NCBI GenBank assembly: GCA_017860765.1
Contig: JAGDMY010000024.1
Location: forward strand, 1 to 10,505
Direction of reading: 5' to 3'
From: Chloroflexota bacterium
Lineage (GTDB): Bacteria; Chloroflexota; Dehalococcoidia; Dehalococcoidales; UBA3254
Length of the DNA: 10,505 bases
Both the position numbers and the translations under genes were made by a program. Below the pieces are notes generated by a model, which ran no database searches, was not told where the DNA came from, and saw nothing but the letters and a program-made list of their open reading frames with translations. Shown here in pieces: positions 1 through 6,550 of the stretch (position 1 is the first letter of the stretch; the number at the start of each line of letters is the position of its first letter).

Positions 1-505
1 GGAAAGGCCGGACCTGGTATTAATGGACTTAAAGATGCCGGTCATGAATGGAGTTGAGGCCACCCGCCAGATCAGGACTAAATTTCCGGAAGTCAAAGTC
101 CTGGTTTTGACCACCTATAATGATGATGAATGGGTACTGGATGCTATCCAGGCAGGTGCTTCAGGCTATTTACTTAAGGATACTCCGCGAAATGAACTTA
201 TTAAGGCGATCAAAGGGACCGTGACAGGTAAAACTTATGTCGACCCTGCGATAGCAGGCAAAGTCCTGGAGCAGGTCTCCAGCCATCAAACTCAACCGAC
301 CTCACTAATCACCAGCAAGCTTACCGAACGGGAGATCGATGTGTTGCGGCTAATTGCCAAAGGTTTAAACAACGCCGAAATTTCAGAAAGACTTTTTCTA
401 TCCGAGGGGACTGTGCGCAATCATGTCAGCTCTATCTTGGCCAAGCTGGGGTTATCTGATCGTACCCAGGCAGCCGTGATTGCGATACAACACGGTCTGC
501 AATAA
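1..505 (+). CDS. NarL/FixJ-family response regulator (LuxR-type HTH), 5' end missing
   Basis: This is the C-terminal part of a two-component response regulator, which binds DNA after phosphorylation by a partner sensor kinase. The reading frame is open to the left edge: codons before the ATG at 23 read ERPDLVL, running into MDLKMPVMNG. That ATG is therefore internal and the true start lies outside the window. The phospho-acceptor Asp is the GAC at 26-28. The conserved receiver Thr (LVLTTY) is encoded near 110-112 and the conserved Lys (GYLLKD) near 176-178. A linker follows, then a LuxR/GerE helix-turn-helix at about 314-496 (LTEREIDVLRLIAKGLNN, then LSEGTVRNHVSSILAKLGL). It ends in TAA at 503-505. 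It converges on the ribosomal-protein cluster and is not part of it. The sensor kinase would be expected upstream, outside the window, so target genes and signal cannot be named. The family is certain; the specific member (LiaR, DegU or other) is not. Confidence 0.95.
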   Translation, partial: ERPDLVLMDLKMPVMNGVEATRQIRTKFPEVKVLVLTTYNDDEWVLDAIQAGASGYLLKDTPRNELIKAIKGTVTGKTYVDPAIAGKVLEQVSSHQTQPTSLITSKLTEREIDVLRLIAKGLNNAEISERLFLSEGTVRNHVSSILAKLGLSDRTQAAVIAIQHGLQ

Positions 506-534
506 ATTAAATAAAAACCTATTTCTTAAACAAA

Positions 535-565
535 AAGACCCCGAAAAGGAATTTCTCGGGGTCTT
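535..565 (-). terminator. Rho-independent terminator of the ribosomal-protein cluster, possibly bidirectional
   Basis: AGACCCCGA at 536-544 pairs perfectly with TCGGGGTCT at 556-564, and A535-T565 adds a tenth pair. The loop is 11 nt. Read on the minus strand, the stem runs into a TTTTTG tract, the classic intrinsic-terminator form, 15 nt past the rpsI stop. Read on the plus strand it is followed by the weaker TTCATTTATT, so it may also end the response-regulator transcript from the other side. It marks the 3' end of the long ribosomal-protein transcript. Confidence 0.9.
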
Positions 566-579
566 CATTTATTGCATTT

Positions 580-975
580 TTAACGTTTAGTATATTGAGG
601 GGCTTTCCGGGCGCGCTTGAGGCCGGGTTTCTTTCTTTCTTTGGCTCTGTCATCGCGGGTGAGCAGACCATTCTTACGAAGGACCTCTTTGGACTTTTCA
701 TCTATTGCCACCAGCGCCCTGGCGATGCCGTGCGAAACCGCGCCACCCTGAGCAGCTACGCCACCCCCTTCTACCTTGGCGATGACATTATATTTACCCA
801 GGCTTTCAGTAGCCTCCAGGGGTTGTAGTATTTTACGGCGCAGCTCCAACCGGCTGTACCACTCCTCATACGGAACACCATTAATAATAATGGCACCATT
901 TCCAGGCATAAGCCTCACCCGGGCGATAGCGGTCTTCCGTCTTCCGGTACCACAAAAATAAACTTGCTTTTCCAC
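580..975 (-). CDS. rpsI: 30S ribosomal protein S9
   Basis: The 131-residue product matches the usual S9 length (about 130). It has the typical N-terminus (VYFCGTGRRKTAIARVRL), the central GGGVAAQGGAVSHGIARAL region and the basic tail ending in QYTKR, which in the family reaches the P-site tRNA anticodon stem. S9 is part of the 30S head. The start is GTG (973-975). An AGAGGT ribosome-binding site at 985-990 lies 9 nt upstream, and no ATG fits better. It follows rplM after 84 bp, the common L13-S9 pairing, and is the last gene before the terminator at 535-565. The 84-bp gap shows no convincing promoter. Confidence 0.98.
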   Translation of the reverse strand: MEKQVYFCGTGRRKTAIARVRLMPGNGAIIINGVPYEEWYSRLELRRKILQPLEATESLGKYNVIAKVEGGGVAAQGGAVSHGIARALVAIDEKSKEVLRKNGLLTRDDRAKERKKPGLKRARKAPQYTKR

Positions 976-1059
976 CGTTTTTGAACCTCTTTACTTTTAG
1001 ATTCTATTTTCCAAACTATTGATCTTTCCAGGGAAACCAGGAATCCATTAGCCTCAGAA

Positions 1060-1563
1060 TTAGCGCTTTCCCTGTTTTCTTTCTTTAGCCTCTTTAAGGA
1101 CCACTTTCTTGATATTGGCTTTTTTGGCTTTCGTTTCTACGGGCGCAGCAACCTTTTTAACTTTGGCCTCCACAGGCTCAGAGCCGGCATAAACTTTAAG
1201 CCGCTTCATCATTCTATCATGCAAATGGTTGTGGGGCAGCATGCCATCCACCGCGAAAGAAATTATCCGCTCCGGGTGTTCCTGCATCAGCTTTTCATAT
1301 GAAATATTTTTAAAGCCACCCGGGTAGTTGGAATGCCAGTAGTATATTTTTTGTTGGGGTTTCTTTCCGGTGACCTGCACTTTTTCGGCATTGATAACGG
1401 TTACGCAATCGCCAATATCAGCATTGCGGCTGAACATTGGCTTGTGTTTTCCCATCAACAAACCGGCGATCTCGGTAGCTACGCGACCGAGAATCTTATC
1501 AGTCACGTCGACTACATGAGTTTCCCTCTTAATATCATCTCTTTTCACGCTATAGGTCTTCAT
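1060..1563 (-). CDS. rplM: 50S ribosomal protein L13 with a basic C-terminal extension
   Basis: L13 is an early-assembly protein that binds 23S rRNA. Recognisable family segments are the N-terminal WVVD-equivalent HVVDVTDKILGRVAT, LLMGKHKP, the FSRNADIGDCVTVINA stretch and GMLPHN...RLKVYAGSE. The usual protein is about 142-150 residues; this one has 167. The conserved core ends near residue 131, and the last 35 or so residues form a Lys/Ala/Val-rich tail (KVKKVAAPVETKAKKANIKK and on to KQGKR). The usual GSEHPH motif reads GSEPVE. The start ATG (1561-1563) has an AGGAG site at 1570-1574. It overlaps the end of truA by 14 nt, implying translational coupling. rpsI follows. The identity is secure; a role for the tail is unknown. 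Confidence 0.97.
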   Translation of the reverse strand: MKTYSVKRDDIKRETHVVDVTDKILGRVATEIAGLLMGKHKPMFSRNADIGDCVTVINAEKVQVTGKKPQQKIYYWHSNYPGGFKNISYEKLMQEHPERIISFAVDGMLPHNHLHDRMMKRLKVYAGSEPVEAKVKKVAAPVETKAKKANIKKVVLKEAKERKQGKR

Positions 1564-2323
1564 TATACTCTCCTAGAGGTCTGGCATAACTTACTTTGAC
1601 TAAGCATAAACCACAGGCAGGAACGGTCGGTCCCGCTAATCCGGGTTTTTTCGCTTCCATAACAGCTTTAAATTCTTCTAAGCCGATCTTACCCTTCCCT
1701 ACCCTCAGTAAAAGCCCCACCGTATTGCGAACCTGATGGGGAAGAAAAGATTTGGCAGTGACCCTGAAAATTACCAAATCTCCCTTTTTTTCTATCTGTG
1801 CCGCATATACCCTTCTTAAGGTGCTCCTGATAACCGATTGGCTGTAGCAGGTGACAAATGAAAGGAAGTCGTGCTCACCGACCAGGCTTTGACTGGCCTG
1901 GTTCATCGCTTCCAGATTCAGTTCTCCGCTCACCTGACAAGTATAGATCCTTTTTAGGGGAGAGCGAGCCGAGCCGTTGAATATCCAATAGCCGTATTCA
2001 CGGCTAACAGCGTCACGCTGCACGTTGAAGCTATTATTAACCTGGTAAGATGCTTTTACCGCGACATCCTGCGGCAAATAGTAATTCATTCCCGGGATAA
2101 AAGTTTCCGCTTTGAGGCCCGCTCCAGTCTGGAAGCTTACCACCTGACCTCTGGCGTGGACCCCGCTATCCGTGCGGCTGGCGGCAATCACCCGGACCTT
2201 CTCTCCGGTAAGTTTAAGCAGGGCTTTTTCTATTTCATCCTGGACAGTAGGTCCGTTAACCTGGAATTGGAAGCCGCAATAGTTGGTGCCCTCATATTCC
2301 AGGACCAGGACCATCCTGGCCAA
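1550..2323 (-). CDS. truA: tRNA pseudouridine(38-40) synthase TruA
   Basis: TruA isomerises uridines 38, 39 and 40 in the anticodon arm of many tRNAs. The 257-residue product has the family's N-terminus (VLEYEGTNYCGFQ) and the catalytic motif SRTDSGVHARGQV, with nucleophile Asp52. Further on are FLPHQVRNTVGLLLRVGKG and the C-terminal AKKPGLAGPTVPACGLCLV. I chose the TTG at 2321-2323 as start: a GGAG lies 7 nt upstream. The ATG at 2312-2314, three codons later, would sit about 16 nt from it and is the alternative. It follows rplQ after 61 bp and overlaps rplM by 14 nt. Many Firmicutes have ECF-transporter genes between rplQ and truA; none are here. Confidence 0.97.
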   Translation of the reverse strand: MARMVLVLEYEGTNYCGFQFQVNGPTVQDEIEKALLKLTGEKVRVIAASRTDSGVHARGQVVSFQTGAGLKAETFIPGMNYYLPQDVAVKASYQVNNSFNVQRDAVSREYGYWIFNGSARSPLKRIYTCQVSGELNLEAMNQASQSLVGEHDFLSFVTCYSQSVIRSTLRRVYAAQIEKKGDLVIFRVTAKSFLPHQVRNTVGLLLRVGKGKIGLEEFKAVMEAKKPGLAGPTVPACGLCLVKVSYARPLGEYNEDL

Positions 2324-2384
2324 ACTCTTACTCCACTTTCCTGCCTGGCCCCCGGCTCCAGCGGGATTTTCTATTAAGTCCCTC

Positions 2385-2738
2385 CTATTTGACCAGTTCT
2401 ATCTGGACCATAGATGCGCCATCACCCATCCTCATCCCCAGCTTCACGATGCGGGTATACCCGCCATGCCTTTCGGCGTACCTGGGCCCCAGTTCATCAA
2501 ATAATTTTGCGGCAACCTTTTTATCCATGATAAAGGACAATGCTTCCCGGCGTGAATGCAGACTCCCTTCTTTAGCCAGGGTAATCATCTTTTCTGTCAG
2601 GCCTCGTAAATACTTGGCCTTGGGCTCGGTGGTCTTTATTTTTTCATGGTCCAATATCTCAGTAACCATGTTCCGGAGCATCAACTGCCGGTAACCAATG
2701 GGCCTGTCAAATCTTTTGCTTACAACACCGTGTCTCAT
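2385..2738 (-). CDS. rplQ: 50S ribosomal protein L17
   Basis: The 117-residue product has the standard L17 length. It opens with the hallmark MRHGVVSKRFDRPIGYRQ and LRNMVTEILDHEKIKTTEPKA, and has YAERHGGYTRIVKLGMRMGD near the C-terminus. L17 is a 50S protein near the exit-tunnel side. The ATG at 2736-2738 has a GAGG site 9 nt upstream. It lies 23 nt after rpoA, as is standard at the end of the alpha operon, and precedes truA. Confidence 0.98.
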   Translation of the reverse strand: MRHGVVSKRFDRPIGYRQLMLRNMVTEILDHEKIKTTEPKAKYLRGLTEKMITLAKEGSLHSRREALSFIMDKKVAAKLFDELGPRYAERHGGYTRIVKLGMRMGDGASMVQIELVK

Positions 2739-2761
2739 CTTATTTTTCCTCAGTCTTTTTG

Positions 2762-3775
2762 CTAAGTATCGCCGCTGCCCGGGTCTTCATCTTTTTCTGG
2801 CGCTATTTCTGATTCCTCCGGACTAATTTCGCCCTTGCTTTTGCTCTCGGTAGCCAGGGACAGCCCCATGGCCTTGAGCCGCTCCTCCACTTCCTGGCGA
2901 GACTTCTGCCCGAAATTGCGCAAAGAAAGCAGCTCTTTTTCACCCTTGGATACCAGCTCGCCCACGGTAGTGATGCCGCCTCGCCTTAAGCTATTCATAG
3001 TCCGAACTGATAAATCCAATTCTTCGACCGGCATATTGAATTTTTCATCGGGGATAGCTACCGCCACGGCCTTTTTCTCCACCTGTATCTGAGAAGCTCT
3101 GGCAAGGTTGACAAACGGCATCAACTGCTGCACTAACAAATCGGCGCTGTGGCTGACTGCCTCAGTCGGGGAAATCGTGCCATCCGTCCAGACCTCCAGG
3201 TACATACGTTCCCGACTGGTCTCCCGTCCGATGTGCACCGGCTCAATAGAGTAATTGACCTTGCGTATGGGAGTAAAGATGGCGTCAACCGGTATAACTC
3301 CCAGGGGCAAATTTGCCGAGGTATCGGCCTGGCGATAACCTTCACCGATTTCGGTGTTCAATTCCACGTTTAGTCTGGCCTCCGGTGAGTCCAGGGTAGC
3401 CAGGTACTGGTCTCCATTTACAATTTCAAAATCATCTGAAGGTTTGATATCTGAAGCCCTGACCTCTCCTTCACGAGCTACCTCCAGCGTCAGCTTGCCC
3501 GGGCGGCCGGAGTTAGCCTTAAGACGAATAGCTTTAATGTTCAACAGAAACTCGATGGTGTCTTCCTTAACATTAGGGATAGTTGAAAATTCGTGTTGAA
3601 TGCCATCGATCTTAACCGAAGTAATTGCCGCCCCCGGTAAGTAACCCAAAAGCACTCTGCGCAAAGCGTTGCCCAGATTGATCCCAACCCCCTTTTCGAG
3701 GGGCTCGACCGAAAACCGGCTGTAATTATCTTTAGTCTCTACACATTCAATTCGAGGTAATGATAGTGGAGACAA
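2762..3775 (-). CDS. rpoA: DNA-directed RNA polymerase alpha subunit, TTG start, acidic C-terminal tail
   Basis: RpoA nucleates polymerase assembly and contacts upstream promoter DNA. With the TTG start at 3773-3775 the product has 337 residues and begins MSPLSLPRIECVE. A perfect GGAGGT (3782-3787) lies 6 nt upstream, just past the rpsD stop. The frame stays open to an ATG at 3847, but that would overlap rpsD by 56 nt and add 24 residues unlike any alpha N-terminus. The N-terminal dimerisation domain shows LGNALRRVLL (34-43) and HEFSTIPNVKEDT. The alpha-CTD spans about 246-306 (LDLSVRTMNSLRRGGITTVG), with Arg258 and Asn261 matching the E. coli DNA-contacting residues R265 and N268. Residues 310-337 form a Glu/Asp/Ser-rich tail beyond the usual end. 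It lies between rpsD and rplQ. Confidence 0.97.
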   Translation of the reverse strand: MSPLSLPRIECVETKDNYSRFSVEPLEKGVGINLGNALRRVLLGYLPGAAITSVKIDGIQHEFSTIPNVKEDTIEFLLNIKAIRLKANSGRPGKLTLEVAREGEVRASDIKPSDDFEIVNGDQYLATLDSPEARLNVELNTEIGEGYRQADTSANLPLGVIPVDAIFTPIRKVNYSIEPVHIGRETSRERMYLEVWTDGTISPTEAVSHSADLLVQQLMPFVNLARASQIQVEKKAVAVAIPDEKFNMPVEELDLSVRTMNSLRRGGITTVGELVSKGEKELLSLRNFGQKSRQEVEERLKAMGLSLATESKSKGEISPEESEIAPEKDEDPGSGDT

Positions 3776-3781
3776 GGTGCT

Positions 3782-3787
3782 ACCTCC
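3782..3787 (-). promoter_or_regulatory. Ribosome-binding site that fixes the rpoA start
   Basis: The minus strand reads GGAGGT, then AGCACC, then TTG: a full-strength Shine-Dalgarno 6 nt before the TTG at 3773-3775. It sits just after the tandem TAATAA stop of rpsD. It is the main reason for rejecting the upstream ATG at 3847 as the rpoA start. Confidence 0.85.
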
Positions 3788-3791
3788 ATTA

Positions 3792-4418
3792 TTACCTAGA
3801 GTACCACTCAACGACACTCGTAGGTTCAAATTTAGCTTCCAGCACATCTGAGGACGGCAGAGATTCGACTTTTCCGATTAAGTTTTCTCTATCCAGGCTC
3901 AGCCAGGCCGGAACGGTCTTGGCCTTAATACCCTCAACCAGAGTCTTGAAATACTCTGTTTTTTTACTGCCTTCCCGCCACTTGATAACATCGCCTTCAT
4001 TAACCATACTTGAAGGAATGGTGACTTTATGGTCATTTACCAATATATGCCCGTGAAGTATGAGCTGGCGGGCTTGCGAACGGGAGTCAGCGAACCCCAA
4101 TTTATATACTGCGTTATCCAGGCGCCTTTCCAGCAAAACTACCAGGTTATCGCCGGTAATGCCGGCCTTTCTTTCAGCACTGGCAAAAAACCGCTTAAAC
4201 TGGCGTTCAAAAATTCCATAACTATACTTGGCCTTCTGCTTTTCTCTGAGCTGAACGCCCCTATCGGACATCCGGCGCCGCTGGGCTACATGCGGCCCCG
4301 GCGGCTTAGCGCGCCTGTCGATAGCGCATTTGGGGCCAAAACATCTGTCACCCTTAAGCATTAATTTATCTCCGCTGCGGCGGCACAATCTACAAACTGG
4401 TCCAACAAATCTCGCCAT
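3792..4418 (-). CDS. rpsD: 30S ribosomal protein S4, zinc-binding type
   Basis: S4 is a primary 16S rRNA-binding protein that starts 30S assembly and, in many bacteria, represses its own operon. The 208-residue product has the family length. Its N-terminus carries four cysteines (C9, C12, C26, C31, in VCRLCRR and RCFGPKC), the zinc-binding C+ form as in Thermus S4. The S4 RNA-binding domain lies at about 97-160 ([30 protein letters not shown]). It ends in WYSR, close to the usual S4 C-terminus. The stop is a tandem TAATAA. The ATG at 4416-4418 is preceded by GGGAG, and the gap to rpsK is 9 nt. Confidence 0.98.
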   Translation of the reverse strand: MARFVGPVCRLCRRSGDKLMLKGDRCFGPKCAIDRRAKPPGPHVAQRRRMSDRGVQLREKQKAKYSYGIFERQFKRFFASAERKAGITGDNLVVLLERRLDNAVYKLGFADSRSQARQLILHGHILVNDHKVTIPSSMVNEGDVIKWREGSKKTEYFKTLVEGIKAKTVPAWLSLDRENLIGKVESLPSSDVLEAKFEPTSVVEWYSR

Positions 4419-4427
4419 TTCTGCTCC

Positions 4428-4814
4428 CTAAACCCTTCGCCTCTTAGGAGGACGACAACCATTATGTGGAACCGGGGTAATGTCCCGGATGCTCGTGATA
4501 TAGAGACCGGAGCTCTGAAGAGAGCGAATAGCCGCCTCCCGTCCGCTGCCGGGTCCTCTTATAAAAACTTCTATCTGGCGCAGGCCCTGCTCCATAGCTT
4601 TACGTGCCGCTTCATGTGCCGCCAACTGTGCGGCATATGGCGTGCCTTTTCTGGAACCTTTAAAGCCAGATGAACCGGCGCTGCCCCAGGAAAGTACATT
4701 TCCCTGAGGATCAGAAAGGGTCACGATCGTATTATTAAAAGTAGACTGGATATAAGCTTTCCCATTAGCTATAGACTTCTTCTCTCTTCTTCTTCCTTTA
4801 GCCTGTTTAGGCAT
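4428..4814 (-). CDS. rpsK: 30S ribosomal protein S11
   Basis: S11 lies on the 30S platform and helps shape the E site and the mRNA path. The 128-residue product has the standard length. It shows [20 protein letters not shown], the [20 protein letters not shown] signature and the C-terminal [17 protein letters not shown]. The ATG at 4812-4814 has a perfect AGGAGG at 4820-4825, 5 nt away. It lies 28 nt after rpsM and 9 nt before rpsD, the standard alpha-operon order. Confidence 0.98.
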   Translation of the reverse strand: MPKQAKGRRREKKSIANGKAYIQSTFNNTIVTLSDPQGNVLSWGSAGSSGFKGSRKGTPYAAQLAAHEAARKAMEQGLRQIEVFIRGPGSGREAAIRSLQSSGLYITSIRDITPVPHNGCRPPKRRRV

Positions 4815-4842
4815 TCTTTCCTCCTGAAAAATTCAACCAACT

Positions 4843-5232
4843 TTACTTCTTAGTTGCTCCGCGCTTCTGACCGCGTCCAGCGACTGTCTTTCTGGACCCT
4901 CTTCTGGTGCGGGCATTAGTTCGCGTCCTCTGGCCTCTTACGGGCAGGCTGCGGCGATGACGGGTCCCACGATAACTGCCTATCTCGATAAGACGGCGGA
5001 TATTGAGGTTGATGTCTTTCCTGAGATCCCCCTCGACTGGATATTCGCGATCAATAATTTCACGGATTTTGCTTATCTCTTCTTCCGTAAGGGTATCCGC
5101 TTTTATATCAGGCTTGATGTTGGCCTTATCCAGAATCTTCTTACTGTTGGTAGGGCCAATACCGTACAAATATTGTAAAGAGACCCAAATTTGCTTATTG
5201 CGAGGGATATCTACACCAGCGATACGCGGCAT
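4843..5232 (-). CDS. rpsM: 30S ribosomal protein S13
   Basis: S13 is in the 30S head, contacts the P-site tRNA and forms bridges to the 50S. From the ATG at 5230-5232 the product has 129 residues and begins [13 protein letters not shown]. The helical [16 protein letters not shown] segment and the basic tail ([18 protein letters not shown], ending KRGATKK) are typical. A TTG two codons upstream (5236-5238) is rejected because it lies 1 nt from the AAGGAGG at 5240-5246, while the ATG lies at the ideal 7 nt. It follows rpmJ after 27 nt. Confidence 0.98.
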   Translation of the reverse strand: MPRIAGVDIPRNKQIWVSLQYLYGIGPTNSKKILDKANIKPDIKADTLTEEEISKIREIIDREYPVEGDLRKDINLNIRRLIEIGSYRGTRHRRSLPVRGQRTRTNARTRRGSRKTVAGRGQKRGATKK

Positions 5233-5239
5233 TAACAAT

Positions 5240-5246
5240 CCTCCTT
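5240..5246 (-). promoter_or_regulatory. Ribosome-binding site that fixes the rpsM start
   Basis: The minus strand reads AAGGAGG, then 7 nt (ATTGTTA), then ATG at 5230-5232. This is a near-perfect anti-16S match at optimal spacing, so the in-frame TTG inside the spacer is not the start. Confidence 0.85.
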
Positions 5247-5259
5247 ATTCATCAGAAAA

Positions 5260-5373
5260 CTAACCCTGTCTCTGCTTATGTTTGGGGTTAGTGCAAATAA
5301 TCCTGACCACTCCATGTCTCTTGATGACTCTGCATTTTTCGCATCTGGTTTTTACTGAAGCTCTAACTTTCAT
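5260..5373 (-). CDS. rpmJ: 50S ribosomal protein L36, zinc-ribbon type
   Basis: This very short gene encodes 37 residues, the standard L36 length. It begins [20 protein letters not shown] and continues [17 protein letters not shown] before a TAG stop (5260-5262). The ligand set C-X2-C-X12-C-X4-H is intact (C11, C14, C27, H32), so this is the zinc-binding form. L36 sits in the 50S near the L6/L16 region. The ATG is at 5371-5373, with only a weak purine-rich GAGAAAG upstream. It lies between infA and rpsM, its usual place. The 128 bp before it is the longest gap in the cluster. Confidence 0.97.
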   Translation of the reverse strand: MKVRASVKTRCEKCRVIKRHGVVRIICTNPKHKQRQG

Positions 5374-5412
5374 ATTTAATCTTTCTCAACTTAAATATTT
5401 ACGCGGTTTTTT

Positions 5413-5456
5413 ACATTATGTCTTCCGCATTAACGCCTGTTTTTTAGACATAACAT
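5413..5456. repeat. Inverted repeat in the infA-rpmJ gap
   Basis: TTATGTCT at 5416-5423 and AGACATAA at 5446-5453 are perfect 8-bp inverted repeats around a 22-nt loop. On the minus strand two G-T wobbles and one A-T pair extend the stem to about 11 bp. No T tract follows at terminator distance, so it does not look like an intrinsic terminator. It could be an operator, a leader-RNA hairpin or chance in an AT-rich gap. Confidence 0.4.
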
Positions 5457-5460
5457 TATA
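5455..5460 (-). promoter_or_regulatory. TATAAT box, possible internal promoter -10 before rpmJ
   Basis: The minus strand carries a perfect TATAAT followed by G in the infA-rpmJ gap, about 80 nt upstream of the rpmJ ATG and next to the inverted repeat at 5413-5456. The position 17 bp upstream (5478-5483) reads AGAGGT, which does not resemble TTGACA. No exact extended -10 TG is seen. A promoter serving the alpha-operon half is plausible in position but weakly supported in sequence. Confidence 0.25.
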
Positions 5461-5501
5461 TTTTACTACAGTTAGGCACCTCTTATCCAGTTCCCCGGCT
5501 C

Positions 5502-5720
5502 TTAGTCCAATCTATATGTAATTCTTCCTCGAGACAAATCGTATGGCGATAACTCGATTAAAACTTTATCACCTGGGAGAATCCGGATATAGTGCATACG
5601 CATCCTGCCAGAAATATGGGCCAGCACCCGATGGCCATTCGCCAGTTCGACCCAGAACATGGCATTCGGCAGGGCTTCAACTACAGTACCTTCAACTTCA
5701 ATTGCCTCTTTCTTAGGCAT
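5502..5720 (-). CDS. infA: Translation initiation factor IF-1
   Basis: IF-1 binds the 30S A site and aids IF-2 and IF-3 in initiation. The 72-residue product is exactly the family's usual length. It is a single OB-fold: [20 protein letters not shown], then [40 protein letters not shown] and SRGRITYR. The ATG is at 5718-5720; the upstream region (GAGATACGTGAAAG) has only a poor ribosome-binding site. It lies 80 nt after map and 128 nt before rpmJ. The small KOW-domain gene found between map and infA in many Firmicutes is absent. Confidence 0.98.
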   Translation of the reverse strand: MPKKEAIEVEGTVVEALPNAMFWVELANGHRVLAHISGRMRMHYIRILPGDKVLIELSPYDLSRGRITYRLD

Positions 5721-5800
5721 CTTTCACGTATCTCAAATCGCTAACCAAAATTACCTTTACAATCCAGGGCTTATCGGAGTTCTTGATTGTGAGACAACTC

Positions 5801-6550
5801 CTATATCAGTGTCAATATTTCCGCTTCGCCATCCGTGATAACGATAGTGTTTTCGAAATGCGCGGAAAGCTGGCCATCCGCAGTGGACACCGTCCACCCA
5901 TTGGAACCCAGGCGGGTCCGCCAGTCTCCGGCATTTAGCATCGGCTCTATTGCTAAGGTCATCCCCCTCTTCAGGACAGGACCTGTCCCGGGACTGCCAA
6001 AGTTGGGTATCAGCGGTTCTTCATGCATCTGCCGACCGATACCGTGTCCTGTATATTCCCTCACCACGGAGAAACCTCTGGATTCAGCATACCTCTGGAT
6101 TGCGGCCGAAATATCACCCAGCCTGTTCTCAGGTCGGGCCATTTTGATCCCGGCTAGCAGGGCATCCTCCGTCGCCTGCATCAAAGCCGCAGCCTGGATG
6201 CTGACTCCGTTAACTCCCATTGTGCGGGCGGCATCACCCTGGTATCCCCGGTATATTGCTCCCAGGTCCAGCGAAACAATATCGCCTTCCTTTAACACTC
6301 GTTCGCCAGGGATTCCATGCACGATTTCATCATTTATGGAGACGCAAAGACTGGCTGGATAACCCCGGTACCCTTTAAATGACGGGATGCCTCCCAGCCG
6401 TTTTATTTCCTTCTCCGCTATGATATCCAATTCTTTAGTTTTTAAACCTGGCTCAATCTTTTCAGCCAGCATCGCGAGTACCGTAGCTACAATCTTCCCG
6501 GCTTGCCGCATCAGGGCGACTTCTCGCTCGGACTTGATATTTATTGTCAT
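5801..6550 (-). CDS. map: Methionine aminopeptidase, type I
   Basis: Map removes the initiator methionine from nascent proteins when the second residue is small. The 249-residue product is a typical type I enzyme without an N-terminal extension. All five metal ligands are in place: Asp95 (SLDLGAIY), Asp106 (GYQGDAARTM), His169 (EYTGHGIGR), Glu202 (LAIEPM) and Glu233 (HFENTIVIT). His79 (IVHGIP) is the conserved substrate-site histidine. The ATG at 6548-6550 directly abuts the adk stop TAA at 6551-6553 with no gap. Only a weak A-rich site precedes it, so translation is probably coupled to adk. Confidence 0.98.
   Translation of the reverse strand: MTINIKSEREVALMRQAGKIVATVLAMLAEKIEPGLKTKELDIIAEKEIKRLGGIPSFKGYRGYPASLCVSINDEIVHGIPGERVLKEGDIVSLDLGAIYRGYQGDAARTMGVNGVSIQAAALMQATEDALLAGIKMARPENRLGDISAAIQRYAESRGFSVVREYTGHGIGRQMHEEPLIPNFGSPGTGPVLKRGMTLAIEPMLNAGDWRTRLGSNGWTVSTADGQLSAHFENTIVITDGEAEILTLI

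Noticed and set aside
976..1059. Promoter or terminator in the 84-bp rplM-rpsI gap
   Set aside because: Only short repeats such as TTTCC/GGAAA with too small a loop are visible, and no TTGACA/TATAAT pair at proper spacing was found.
2324..2384. GC-rich short repeats in the rplQ-truA gap as a terminator
   Set aside because: The possible stems are only about 4 bp (CCCG/CGGG, CTGG/CCAG) and no T tract follows, so this is not a terminator.
5236..5238. TTG as the rpsM start
   Set aside because: It lies 1 nt from the Shine-Dalgarno; the ATG at 5230-5232 has ideal 7-nt spacing and gives the normal S13 N-terminus.
5835..6362. A 175-codon plus-strand open frame opposite map
   Set aside because: It is antisense to a methionine aminopeptidase gene with all catalytic residues intact, and the translated sequence has no recognisable domain.
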